DNA from: Phoma sp. XZ068
Lineage: Eukaryota; Ascomycota; Dothideomycetes; Pleosporales; Didymellaceae
Assembly (NCBI GenBank): GCA_004835665.1
Contig: RBKR01000016.1
Location: 248,001 to 312,000 of the forward strand
Reading direction: 5' to 3'
Length of the DNA: 64,000 nucleotides
Below, piece by piece: positions 33,657 through 45,599 of the stretch (its first letter is position 1; each line of letters starts with the position of its first letter). The notes under the pieces were generated by a model. It worked only from the letters and a program-made list of their open reading frames with translations, was not told where the DNA came from and searched no databases. The position numbers and the translations under genes were made by a program.

Positions 33657-34204
33657 TATTAAGGTTATATTCTAAGCAAAGCTTATAAATACTTCTAAGG
33701 TTAGTTCTCTAGAATAAATAAATATATAGTAGATTATAGAGGGTATAGATACTTAGTAAAATACTATAGTAACTATAAGTAATAATAAGTAGTATAGAGT
33801 AAACTATCTATCTTAAAAGTTAGGTTATAGTAAGGAGTATAGATAGTTAATCTATCTATCTTAATATATAGGTAGAGTTCTAATAATAAAGTATATTAAT
33901 TAGGTTAAATATACTACTATAAGGGCAGTATTCCTAATTATTATATACTATAATAATTATAGTAGCTTACCTAGCTTACTATAAGCTATATAAGCTAAGA
34001 TTACTAAGCTTAATATAAGCTGTATAAGCCTTTATATATAGTCTACCTAGCTTACTTACTAAGAGGTAAGCTTGTTATATAACCTATAATAAAACTATAC
34101 TATAACTATACTATATAGAAAGCCCTATATAATTATTATATTAGAGCTATTAGTATCTATAGCTATTAGTATTCTAGTTAGCTAGTTATAAGTAGATTAT
34201 AACA
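33657..34204 (-). repeat. Chromovirus LTR, type A, minus strand
   Basis: 548 bp, the exact length of the type A LTRs of chromovirus 1. On its own strand it starts TGTTATAATC (the TG is kept) and ends ACCTTAATA. It is the 3' LTR of the truncated minus-strand element to its right. Confidence 0.82.
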
Positions 34205-35534
34205 CTATTCTCTCTTCCTCTAGAACTTACCTTAAGTTTTATTAGCTATTCTTTATAAGTATAGCCCTACTACTACTTAGTTTCTATTATATTATTATAT
34301 TCTCTACTACCTAAAAGTGTCTATATCTTAGTATTAAAATCTATTACTATAATACTATTATACCTATCTCTTATAATTATTACTTTACTTTAGGCTATAA
34401 TTATTTTATTATACTTTTTATAAACTATCTAAAATATACTAAGTATATCTATATTAGATATCTATATATTAACCTTTTCTAGAAGTCTCTAGATAAGATA
34501 TAGGCTAAATATAAGAAAAAGGTAAAAAAAGATAAAAAGTTATTATCTAAAGTAATTGTATAATTACTATATAATAAGAAAATCCTAGCCTAAGCAAAGA
34601 ATAAAGCTATAAAAAAGGCTAAGTGCCTAGTAAATAAGTTAGAGGAGTTAAGTAAAGGTGTCTATACTAAGAAGATAAACTGCTCTATAGCAGATATACT
34701 AGTAGAGTATTCTCCTATAATATAGGCTATACTTAACTTACTAGATACCTCTATAAACTTTAGAATAAGTTTAGTAGTTATTAGTAATTTATAAAGTTTA
34801 TAACTAGCTCTTATATATTTTCTATATTAGAGTAGCCTAACTATTTAACTAGGTATTTATCCTTATAGCCTTTCTTTTAGTATTATATTATTTTTTTAAC
34901 TTCCTACTTAGTCTCTTCTTTAACCTAGTAGTAGAAGTTCTTCTAGATTAGTATATTAGGGTCTACTAGTTCTAATAGTAATATATAGAATATAGGGTAT
35001 ATCTTAGTATCCTATAGTAGTTTAAGTTAATAGTTTATAGGGCTAATTTACCTAAAAATAAAAAATAGTCTAACCTTAATATAATCTAGTTTCTTTATTA
35101 GTCTTTATATTTATAAGTTTTTTATAAAGAGATAGACTTTATCTCCCTCTTTTAGCTAAGGTGCTATTTTTCTTTTCTAATTAATATAAGAGATTACTTA
35201 TTACTAAGCTTTATTAATATTTTTAAGTAATTTCTAATATACTTTCTTTAGTCTTTATACTAAGGTTATTACTAAATCTATTTAGATATTACTATTAAAA
35301 GATCTTATAAAGAGATTTAGGTGTCTCCTATAATTTATAAAGAATAGTATTATACCTATTACTTCTAATAATTTATTATTATATATAATTTATACTATAG
35401 GTAATAGTAAAACCTAGTTATCTTATTCCTAGTTACTATATATCCTTAGGTATATTTCTATAGTTTAATTTATTCTTTTTATTTATCTGTCTATCTATAG
35501 ATAATATATAGTTAATAGCTTTTTTTTAGTACTA
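34205..35534 (-). mobile_element. Truncated minus-strand chromovirus: type A 3' part
   Basis: To the right of the LTR come the type A antisense-frame region (about 34,205-34,790, read on the plus strand: KAIKKAKCLVNKLEELSKGV), then the chromodomain and integrase parts of pol in reverse orientation. The match to chromovirus 1 stops inside the integrase core at about 35,534, where unrelated sequence begins. The rest of the element is missing. Confidence 0.72.
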
Positions 35535-37378
35535 TATTAGGAAAAGTTCTTAAAATTAAGGGGTTATAGGTAGTTATAGTATAGGTACTTAATAGCTGCC
35601 TAACAGCTCTAATAATACTAATATTCTAAAAAAGTAGCTTAATATTCTTAATATTACTAATACTAAGTCTCTATATTTAATAACCTTATAATAATATTAT
35701 AAGGTTATTCTCTATAAAGTATATATATTACTATCTCTTGCCCTTAAACTCTAGTTTATAAGTACTTTACTATAAGACCTACTTTTTATATTATAACTTA
35801 AATATATATTATAGGGTATAGTATAGCTTATTATAATTCTAAAGGTATACCCTTTTATTATTATATTACTATAATAATAATAATTTATTATACCCTATAA
35901 ATTTAAGATGTGCCTATTCTACTAATTTAAGTAATTCTTAACTATTATTATTATTATTATACCTTAGCTTATTTTATACTATACTTTATAGTATATTATA
36001 TATATTTATAAATACTCTATCCTGTACTGCGCCTTATAGTATATTATATATATAGTACTTACTTATAGCACTAAATCTTTATTCTAGCTACTATATATTA
36101 CTTTAACTTATACTATACTTTATAGTACTCTACTTATACTATATAGGTACTATATATAATAATATATCTACTTTAATAGTAGTATTATAGTAATATTAAC
36201 TTGCTAGTAGATATCTAAGTAAGTAGCTAGACTATATTTAGTATATACTTACCTGTAGTAGATTACTCTTATATTACCCTATTTATTTTTCTATTAAAGA
36301 ATATATCTAATAGTCTATTATCTAGATTATTAATATACTAGTAGAGCTCTACCTTCCTAGGTCTCTTTTCTGCCTATAGCCTTTTATAGAAAGCATTTAT
36401 AGTAGGCTTAGAATCTATAATCTTTTCTTAATTATATATTATAATCTACTTATTATTAATCTTATATAGTTCTTAGAGGTCTAATAGGTTTATTTACTTT
36501 ATAATATAGATACTATATATAGATCTATCTATATACTCTAGGTTAACTATATAGAAATTTAGTAGTATTAGAAGGCTCCTCTCTTTTTAGCCCTTAACTA
36601 CTATATTATTATCTACTACCTCTAAGATAAAAGAGGTATAACTTATACTATTTATCTTATTAAGTATAGTATACTATAATAATAGTAGGGGTAATAACTA
36701 AGTATTAGTGTCTAAAGTAACCTTATTATCTATTTCTATAATTATAGGACTATACCTGTTAGAAATTAATATATTATCCTTACTAACTAAGTTATTAAGA
36801 TTATTAGTATATCTATTCTATACTATTAGTATATAAGTATCTATCTTCTTTAGGTATTATAAGTATAGCTATACCTTTACTAGAATCTTCTTCTATATAA
36901 CCTTCTAGCAGCGCTCTAACTATACCTCTTACTAATATAATAAAGTAGTATAGGGACCTTAGTAGTATTAGCTCTATATTATAATAACTTTATTATATAC
37001 TCTAAAGTACCTAAGATAAAGTACTCTATATTATATACACTCTATTCTTCTATTCTCTTAGAGCCTACTATAGCTGCACCCTAATAAAGTATATTATAGT
37101 CCTACTTAACTTCTTAAAGTACTATACACTACCTAGTATAATAGTAAGTACTTTCTAAGTCTTACTCTATATTATATCTAATAGTACTTATAAAATTAAA
37201 GAATTTAGAAATTACTACTATAAAGGCTCTAGGGGGCATTAGCTAGAAGGTAAAGAGAGTATAGTTATTAAGGTCTTACCTAGGTTAGGTCTTTAGATAT
37301 ATAGTAGAAATTATCTATTAATAACTTAAATAGTTAACTTAAATATATAGTCTATATTGTATTAAGACTATATACTAC
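35535..37378. other. Unidentified AT-rich relic, piece 1
   Basis: RIP-altered sequence not homologous to the chromoviruses or the copia relic in the window. It contains a few trinucleotide runs (ATT/TTA near 35,860 and 35,940) and scattered retained CG (for example near 36,029). Its right end is the target site (ACTAC, 37,374-37,378) of chromovirus 2, beyond which piece 2 continues. No protein could be identified. Confidence 0.5.
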
Positions 37379-37857
37379 TGTTATAATCTTAGAGGAGGAG
37401 GCATAGTATAATAAAGTTATAGTTATAGATTAATAGTGTAGGGCTATAAAGACTATATAACATTCTATAATCCTATAGAAATAAACTATACTAAGAGTAT
37501 AAGATAGTATAAGATACTATATATATATTCTATAGAAACTATAAACTACTTATAGAAACTATAGGGCCTCCTATAGGACTTTATAGGATATTATAAGAAA
37601 TATAGGACACTCTTTAGTATATAATAATTAGGAATACTACCCTTATAGTATTATATTTAACCTTATTAATTAATTTTATTATTAGATTTTAACTAACTCT
37701 TAAGCTAGATAGTCTACTCTATACTACTTATTGTTACCTCTATAGTTATTATAGTGTTTTACTAGGCATCTATACTTACTCTTTCTATACTAGCACTTAT
37801 CTAAGAGAACTAACCTTAGAAGTGTCTATAAGCCTTACTTAGTTTATAACCTTAATA
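37379..37857 (+). repeat. 5' LTR of chromovirus 2 (type B)
   Basis: 479 bp from TGTTATAATC to ACCTTAATA. U3 type B with the CTATAG/ATAGAA-rich part at 37,480-37,600. Confidence 0.88.
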
Positions 37858-40800
37858 TTTTAAATACTTTTAAAATAAGTACTACTTTAGAAAGAACCTC
37901 TACTACCCCTAGCAACTCTAACTTATCTTATAACTAATATAATAATAATACTAATATAGAAGAAGATACTATCTCTACTATAAGTATCTACCTAGTTACT
38001 AAACCTAAGACTTTTAATAGTACTTGTAAGAAGCTAGAAGATTAGCTTATAAAGTTTAACTTATTTTTTATATTTTAAGGAGGACGCGTTTCTAAGGATA
38101 AATAGGTTATATTTATTATAACTTATATAAGGGACTAAGCCTTTATATAGATTAAGCTATTTATTTACTATTATTATAGAGATATATTGTCTACTAATAT
38201 TAACCTATAGATTAAAGACTTTAACCTGTTTAAGGAATAGATCTACTAAGTATTTAGAGTATATAATAAACCTACTATTATATAATATAAAATTTAGTAT
38301 ATTAAATAGACTATATCTATAGCTAATTATACTGCTAAGTTTTAAGAAATTATAATATTTACTAGTTAGAACAATACTACGCTAATAATTATATTTAAGC
38401 AAGGTCTTAAGCTAAAGATTAAGAAGGAACTTATATAGACTACTATAGTTACTAATACCTTTAATATACTTGTTAATAAGGCTATTAGTATTAATATTAA
38501 GCTATATAAGCTTTAATAGGAATTGCAGGAGGACCCTTAAGTAAAAACTATACTAGTTTACTTACTATATTCTTAGAAAAATAATAACCTTAGGTATAGA
38601 TAGTAAGGCAACTATTATTAATCTAATACTAGATAATAAGTCTATAGTAATATAAGTAGTAGATACTATAGGCCTAAAGCTATAGACCTCTCTAATATTA
38701 ATAAAGGACCTATAAATATAAAACTATAATAGAATAAAAAAAAAGGATATAGTAATAATAACAGTAATAAGGATAGAACTTATTATAACTATAGCAAACT
38801 AGGCTACTTTGCTAAGGATTGCTAATAGAACAAAGTATTCTAACAAATTAATATACTAGTTATAATACTAGAAGGTAAAGACACTAGTAATAAATAGAAG
38901 ATTCTTACTAAGAATATAGGACAACTTATAGAAGACCTAGAATTAGAATATAAAGTAGACACTAAGTATTATAGCTTAAGTATTACTAGACCTATAATAC
39001 TATATTATAAGTCCTAGGCTACCTAGATATCTAATACTAAAGAAATTATACTATAACTACCTAGATAATACCTAGAGGATAATAAAAATTAGGATATATT
39101 AGTATATTCTACTATAGTATAGTATAAGGCACAATATAATATATACTATTAGAAATATAAGTAGCGTAAAGTTAAGAAAGCTAATAATAAAGCCTATGCT
39201 AAGTTATATTAAGACCTAATTATCCCCTCTATTAAGGTAGATAATAAAGAAAATTAGTATAATAAGTTATATAAGGAATACTAATAGTAATACTAGCTAG
39301 AAGCACACTAGAACTAGAATTATAACTACCTAGAACCTAATTATAGCCTAGACCCTAGAAACCTATACTATAGAGCACTATTATAGACAGCATACTACTA
39401 TAATAGATACTAGATATATTACTTAGAAAAGCTTAATTTAGGATAGTTCCTAAAGAAATGTCTATATAAACTATAATAGAAAGATTATAAGGAGGACTAC
39501 TATATACTACACCTAATAGATAAATATAATAATAAATACTTTCCTAGCTAGAATAAGTCTAAGTATAGATAATAAGGACTAGTAGTAAATAAGTAATACT
39601 TTAATTAGTATTAGTAGACCTACCTTAATCCCTACTATAAGACCTATAAAGAAAAAAAGTAAAGTAATAGCTTTAGATAAGAGAATTCTTTTTTAGAGTA
39701 GTGCTAGCAGGCGCTAGGGATTAATCTATTAATAGTGTTAAAAGTAATTACTAACTAATTAAGCTACCTATTAGAATAAATAGAAGATAGATATATATAC
39801 TCTTAGACTCTAAAGTATAGTCTAATTATATCTCTTTATAAGTAGTATAGCTAGCTAGACTACGCTCTACTTAGAAGATAACATCTTACCTACTTAGAAT
39901 AGCTAATAGAGAACTAATACTAGAGGAATCTAAAATTATATATAAAGTAACTATAGTACCTCTCTAGATCTATAGACACTATAAGGAAATAACTCTAGAT
40001 ACTTTTAAAATAGCTACTTATAATATTATACTAGAACTTCTATAGTTAAGAAAGCACAATCTAGATATTAATTAGAAGAATTAATAGCTTTTATTAAGTT
40101 AATATAGGTGCAGTACTACTATATTACAGCCTATATAGTTTATAATATAACTAGCAGATAAGAAGGAGATTAATAATATCTTTTTAATATATAAGACGTG
40201 CTAAGATAGAGTAGTTAACTATATAGATATAGAATACTCTACTAGTTATAAAGTAATAGTTAAGGAAAAGAATAGTATACCTTCTAATATTCTAGATAAA
40301 TATAAGAGTTATATAGAACTCTTTTATAATAAGAAGACTATAAAGGCATTACTATAGTATAAACTCTAGAATTATAAGATTAAGCTCTAGGAAGGAAAGA
40401 AACTGCCTTTTAGGCCTATATATAGAATATCTAAAAAAGAACTTAGTATACTTAAGAAATATATTAATAAGAACCTTAAGAAAGAATTTATATAAGAATT
40501 AAAATTACTAGCAGGATTTCTAGTCCTCTTTATACTAAAGAAAGATAGCAAATTATAAATATATATTAACTACTAGAAACTTAATAATATTATAATTAAG
40601 AATTAGTACCTATTACTAAATATTAAAGAATTATAGGATTAGTTATCTAGGGTATAATACTTTACTATACTTAATTTATATAGAGTATATAACCTTATAT
40701 ATATAAAGAAAGGTAAAGAATAGAAGACTATATTTAGAACATGCTATAGTTATTTTAAGTACTTAGTAATACTATTTAGGCTTACTAACGCACTAGCTAT

Positions 40801-43283
40801 ATACTAGGCCCTTGTTAATAATATATTAAGAGTGCACTTAGATATTATAGTAATAGTATATCTTAATAATATCTTAGTATACTTAGTAATACTAGAAGAA
40901 TATATTTACTATATTAGAGAAGTGTTAGAATACCTTAGAAAGGTAGACCTTTAACTTAAGCCTAAGAAGTATAAATAGTATAAGAAGGAAGTAGAATTTC
41001 TTAGCTATATTATAGGAAGATATAGAGTTAAGATAAGTAAAATAAAGATTTAGGTTATAAGGGATTAGCTAACTCCTATCTCCCTTAAGGGAATTTAGGA
41101 ATTTTTAGAATTTATTAACTTTAACTAATACTTTATTAAGGACTATTTACTTAAGGCCTTACTACTTATAAAGCTTATATAGAAGAATATACTATTTAAG
41201 TAGAAATAAGTATAAGAGGATGCTTTCTAGTTACTTAAATAGTCCTATATTAAGCTACCTATAATAATTATATTTAAAAATAGAAAGCTACTTTAAATTA
41301 AGATAGATACTTTAGATTTAGTATTAGAAGCTTATACTATATAAAAATAAGATAGATAATAGTACCTAATTGCCTACTACTCTAGAAAATTCTTAAGACT
41401 AGAAGAATAATATAATATATATAATAAGGAATTACTAGCTATTATATTAGCTATAGAATATTAGAGAATTTATATAGAAAGTTACTTAAAACTTACTATT
41501 TATACTAACTATAAGAACCTAGTATACTTTACTACTACTAAGACACTTAACTAATAATAAGTATATTAGTCTAAGCTATTAGAATAATACAAGTTTAAGA
41601 TACTATATACTTTAGAAAAAGATAATAGTAGAGCTAACATACTTAGTAGATAATATAATCTAGCTAGAGAAAAAATAATAAACTAGTTTACTATACTTAG
41701 AGTTAATAAAGATAGGTTATTAGGACTATCTTAGCAGCTTAATAATATAATATAAGTCTAATAGGAATAGTATATACCTATAAGAGTACTAGAGGAATTA
41801 GAAAATAAAATTATAAGCTGTTACTATAATAACCTGCTTTATAGACACCCTAGTATAATATAAATAATAGAACTTATTAGATAATACTATAAGTTTAGCT
41901 ATATAAAGAATAAAGTTACTAAGTTTATTAAAAACTATGTTAATTGCTAATAGAATAAGTATAGTATATATATAAAATATAGAGAAATATAAGTAATAGA
42001 GCTACTAACAGCACTATAGACAAATATTATAATAGATTTTATTATATAACTACCTATCTCTAAGGACCCTATTATAGGATATACTTATAACTTAATCTTT
42101 ATTATAGTAAATAGGTTTACTAAAGTAGTAGAAATAATACTATTCTAATATAGTTATACTATAGAGTAGCTTGCATAAGTATTTCTAGATAGAATTATCT
42201 ATTACTATAGTATACTAGAATTAATTATTAGTAATAGAGATAAGCTCTTTATATTAAATTATTAGACTACGCTTATAGTAGCTATTAGTACTAAGAAAAA
42301 GCTATTAACTATATATTATCTATAAATAGATAGATAGATAAAAAGAATAAATTAGACTATAGAAATATACCTAAGAATATACAGTAACTAGGAGTAAGAT
42401 AACTAGGTTTTGCTATTACCTATAGTATAGATTATATATAATAATAAATTATTAGAAGTAATAGGTATAATACTATTCTTTATAAATTATAGAAGATATT
42501 TAAATCTCTTTATAAGATCTCTTAACAGTAATATCTAAATAGATTTAGTAATAACTTTAGTATAAAGACTAAAGAAAGTATATAAGAAATTACTTAAAAA
42601 TATTAATAAAGCTTAGTAACAAGTAATCTCTTATATTAATTAGAAAAGAAAAACAGCACCTTAGCTAAAAGAGGGGGATAAAGTCTATTTCCTTATAAAA
42701 AACTTATAAATATAAAGACTAATAAAAAAACTAGATTATATTAAGGTTAGACTATTTTTTATTTCTAGGCAAATTAGCCCTATAAACTATTAACTTAAAC
42801 TACTATAGGATACTAGAATATACTCTATATTCTATATATTGCTATTAGAACTAGCAGACCCTAATATACTAATCTAAAAGGACTTCTACTACTAGGTTAA
42901 AGAAGAAACTAAGTAGAAAGTTAAAAAAATAATATAATATTAAAGGAAAGGATATAAGGATAAATACCTAGTTAAGTAGTTAGAATACTCTAACTTAGAG
43001 AATATATAAGAACTATTAATAAACCTTATAAACTACTACTAGCTATTATACTAGTATTAGTAGTATTAGAGTCTAGAGGTAGAGGATATATTGCCTAGTC
43101 TAGTGCAAGTAAGCTAGGCATTAACCTATTCTTAAGTATAGTAATATTATTAAGTAATAACTTTTATTATTCTAGGTGCTCTATATCTTTAATAAACTAA
43201 GTACTTATATTAAACTATTACTATTTATAATGCTTTAAGAATTTCTTTTATTTATATACCTAGTTTAATTTAGTATAAGCAGC

Positions 43284-43526
43284 CTATAAGGTAGCTATTA
43301 TAGCTTCTTTAGCTTTAGCAGCCTTATCTTCTATTTCTTCTAGATATAATATCTTGTTATTAATTTTAGAGAAGTTAGGAATAGGCAAATCTATAGGCTT
43401 ATACTTCTTTATTCTATTATATTTATAATTCCTATACTTCTTATATAATAAAGATATCTTATAAGGCAAGTTCTTCTTTATATAGTACTTATAGGCAACT
43501 ATAGTAAGATATCTAATATTATTAAT
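43284..43526 (-). pseudogene. Antisense frame of chromovirus 2, type B, 81 codons still open
   Basis: Between pol and the 3' LTR, on the strand opposite to pol, a frame stays open from 43,526 to the TAG at 43,286-43,284. That is rare in this block. It reads KYYIKKNLPYKISLLYKKYR, NYKYNRIKKYKPIDLPIPNF and ends ILYLEEIEDKAAKAKEAIIA. It is strongly basic in the first two thirds and acidic, helical-looking at the end. A degraded copy with the same layout lies at 10,940-11,210 next to another type B LTR. No ATG start is left. A nucleic-acid-binding accessory protein is possible; the function is unknown. Confidence 0.5.
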
Positions 43527-43613
43527 TTAGGTTTCTATTATATATTAGGCTTAGGTACTTTAGGAAACTATTTATTAGTTTATAAGAATATAAACTATAA
43601 AGGAGAAGGATAG

Positions 43614-44092
43614 TGTTATAATCTTAAAAGAGAAGGTATAGTATAATAAAGTTATAGTTATAGATTAATAGCATAGGGCTATAAAGACTATATAACGTCC
43701 TATAATCCTATAGAAATAAACTATACTAAGAGTATAAGATAGTATAAGACACTATATATATATTCTATAGAAACTATAAACTACTTATAGAAACTATAGG
43801 GCCTTCTATAGGACTTTATAGGATATTATAAGAAATATAGAACACTTCTTAGTATATAATAATTAGGAATACTGCCCTTATAGTATTATATTTAACCTTA
43901 TTAATTAATCTTATTATTAGATCTTAACTAACTCTTAAGCTAGATAGTCTACTCTATACTACTTATTATTACCCCTATAGTTGTTATAGTGTTTTACTAG
44001 GTATCTATACTTACTCTTCCTATACTAGCACTTATCTAAGAAAACTAACCTTAGAAGTGTCTATAAGCCTTGCTTAGTTTATAACCTTAATA
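43614..44092 (+). repeat. 3' LTR of chromovirus 2 (type B)
   Basis: 479 bp, the same length as the 5' LTR, followed directly by the second ACTAC target copy. Confidence 0.88.
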
Positions 44093-45519
44093 ACTACCTA
44101 TACTACTTCTCTTACCTAATATATTGTCTATATCTAAAATATAATAGGTTTACTTTAAAGCTAACTAGTTTATACTCTTATTTATAGTATACTATTAGGT
44201 TTTAGACTTATAAAGCTAATAAGGGTATTATATAGAACCTCTATAATATATTAGTAGAACTCTTTATTAATATTATTATAAGCTTGCGTTTATAAGGTTA
44301 TAGTAAGATATATAAATAATACCTTATAGAGTAGTGTCTATAGATCTATCTAATAGTTATTAATTATCTTACTATATACTATTCTACTTAGTATTATTAT
44401 CTATATAACCTTTATAACTAGTATATTATTAATCTTAACCCTATTTAATTTATATAGGATTCTGCAGACTATACTTATCTAATAGTATACTTATTTACTA
44501 GTAGTACTAGTATTTAAATATACTTCTACCTGCTCCTCTTTATTTTAATTATTACTATTATCTCTAATTTAGACACCCCTAGTAGTATTTCTAGAATAAA
44601 TAAGGCTACTAAGTCTTCCTTATATAACTTTTCTATATATAGTAGGCTCTAAATATAATAGAGTAGAGAGCTTCTACTAAGAGCTATATTATTTATTAAT
44701 TAATACTAAAGAACTTCTTAGAGTTAACTATTAAGAATATTAGTAATACTAAAACAGCCTTAGGTTTACTATACCTCTAGACTACTATTATCTTAATATA
44801 TTAAGTTTACCTACTTTAAAGCTTTAATAGTAGCACTTAAAGAGAGTAGCTACTTATTTTTTACTATTATCTTCTTTACCTATTAATATTATCTAAGTAG
44901 AGGAGTACTTATCTTACTTCTTAGAAATTAGAAAGATATATATTTATATTTAGTATTTTATTTCTCTTTAGTTTAAAGTTAAGTAGAAAGCTTAGCTATA
45001 CTATATAGTAGTATATAAACTTATAAAAAGTAGGAGTAGGTACCTTATACCTTCTTATAGAGCCCTTAGAGTATATAATTTTAATTATCTATAGCCTAGC
45101 CTAGCTATAGTATAAATAGCTCTAGTTATCTATAGTAGGGATTAGTAGAGTTTAAACTAATATAGTAATAGCCTAACTTTATTAGTATCTAAGTCCTATA
45201 ATTAAATAATAATATTAAAGTAAAACTATAATAGTAGCTGTACCTAGCTAAGAAAGCTAATATCTTGCAGCTATTATCTGCCCTATCTAGTAAACTACTC
45301 CTATAATACCTACTCTAGTATTATACCTCTAATTTAGTATAGTATTATTATATTATACTAAACTACTAAGACTAAGAACTATATAAGCATGTCTATAAGA
45401 GTTAAGTATTATATATATATTATTTAAAAGTAGTAATAAATAACTTCTAGTTTTATTTATCCTTATTACTGTTAATACTATATAAACTCTAACTATAGTA
45501 TAATATTATATTATAACTA
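44093..45519. other. Unidentified AT-rich relic, piece 2
   Basis: This continues piece 1 after chromovirus 2 and is ended by the Fot1-like transposon, whose TA target lies at 45,518-45,519. RIP-altered. A plus-strand frame can be followed in places (for example near 44,900-45,100: VEEYLSYFLEIRKIYIYI), but no known domain is recognised. Confidence 0.45.
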
Positions 45520-45567
45520 ACGTAAACCACCACCGAGAGCGACAACCCACCGAGAGCGACAAAATCT
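45520..45567 (+). repeat. Left terminal inverted repeat of the Fot1-like element
   Basis: 48 bp starting ACGTAAACC. It contains a direct repeat of CACCGAGAGCGACAA (about 45,531-45,545 and 45,548-45,562), likely the transposase-binding sites. It is a perfect inverted match to 47,321-47,368. Confidence 0.9.
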
Positions 45568-45599
45568 GCCAAGACCACTCCTCCTCCTTTCATCCTAAC

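Larger units (their letters stand above)
37379..44092 (+). mobile_element. Ty3/gypsy chromovirus 2, full length, RIP-degraded
   Basis: A 6,714-bp element with two 479-bp LTRs (37,379-37,857 and 43,614-44,092), both starting TGTTATAATC, and an exact 5-bp target duplication, ACTAC (37,374-37,378 and 44,093-44,097). The zinc knuckle is at 38,781-38,822 with the last Cys codon kept. The RT Asp pair reads Asn-Asn at 40,865-40,870. Integrase and chromodomain follow to about 43,020. Gag-protease and RT differ clearly from chromovirus 1, but from about 41,840 the integrase is nearly identical to it, so the element is mosaic. The region before the 3' LTR carries antisense frame type B. No working gag-pol remains. 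Confidence 0.9.

Noticed and set aside
10000..45500. Possible AT-rich mitochondrial or plasmid-like DNA
   Set aside because: The AT richness coincides with degraded LTR retrotransposons carrying paired LTRs and target duplications, and nuclear genes adjoin directly. RIP explains it better.
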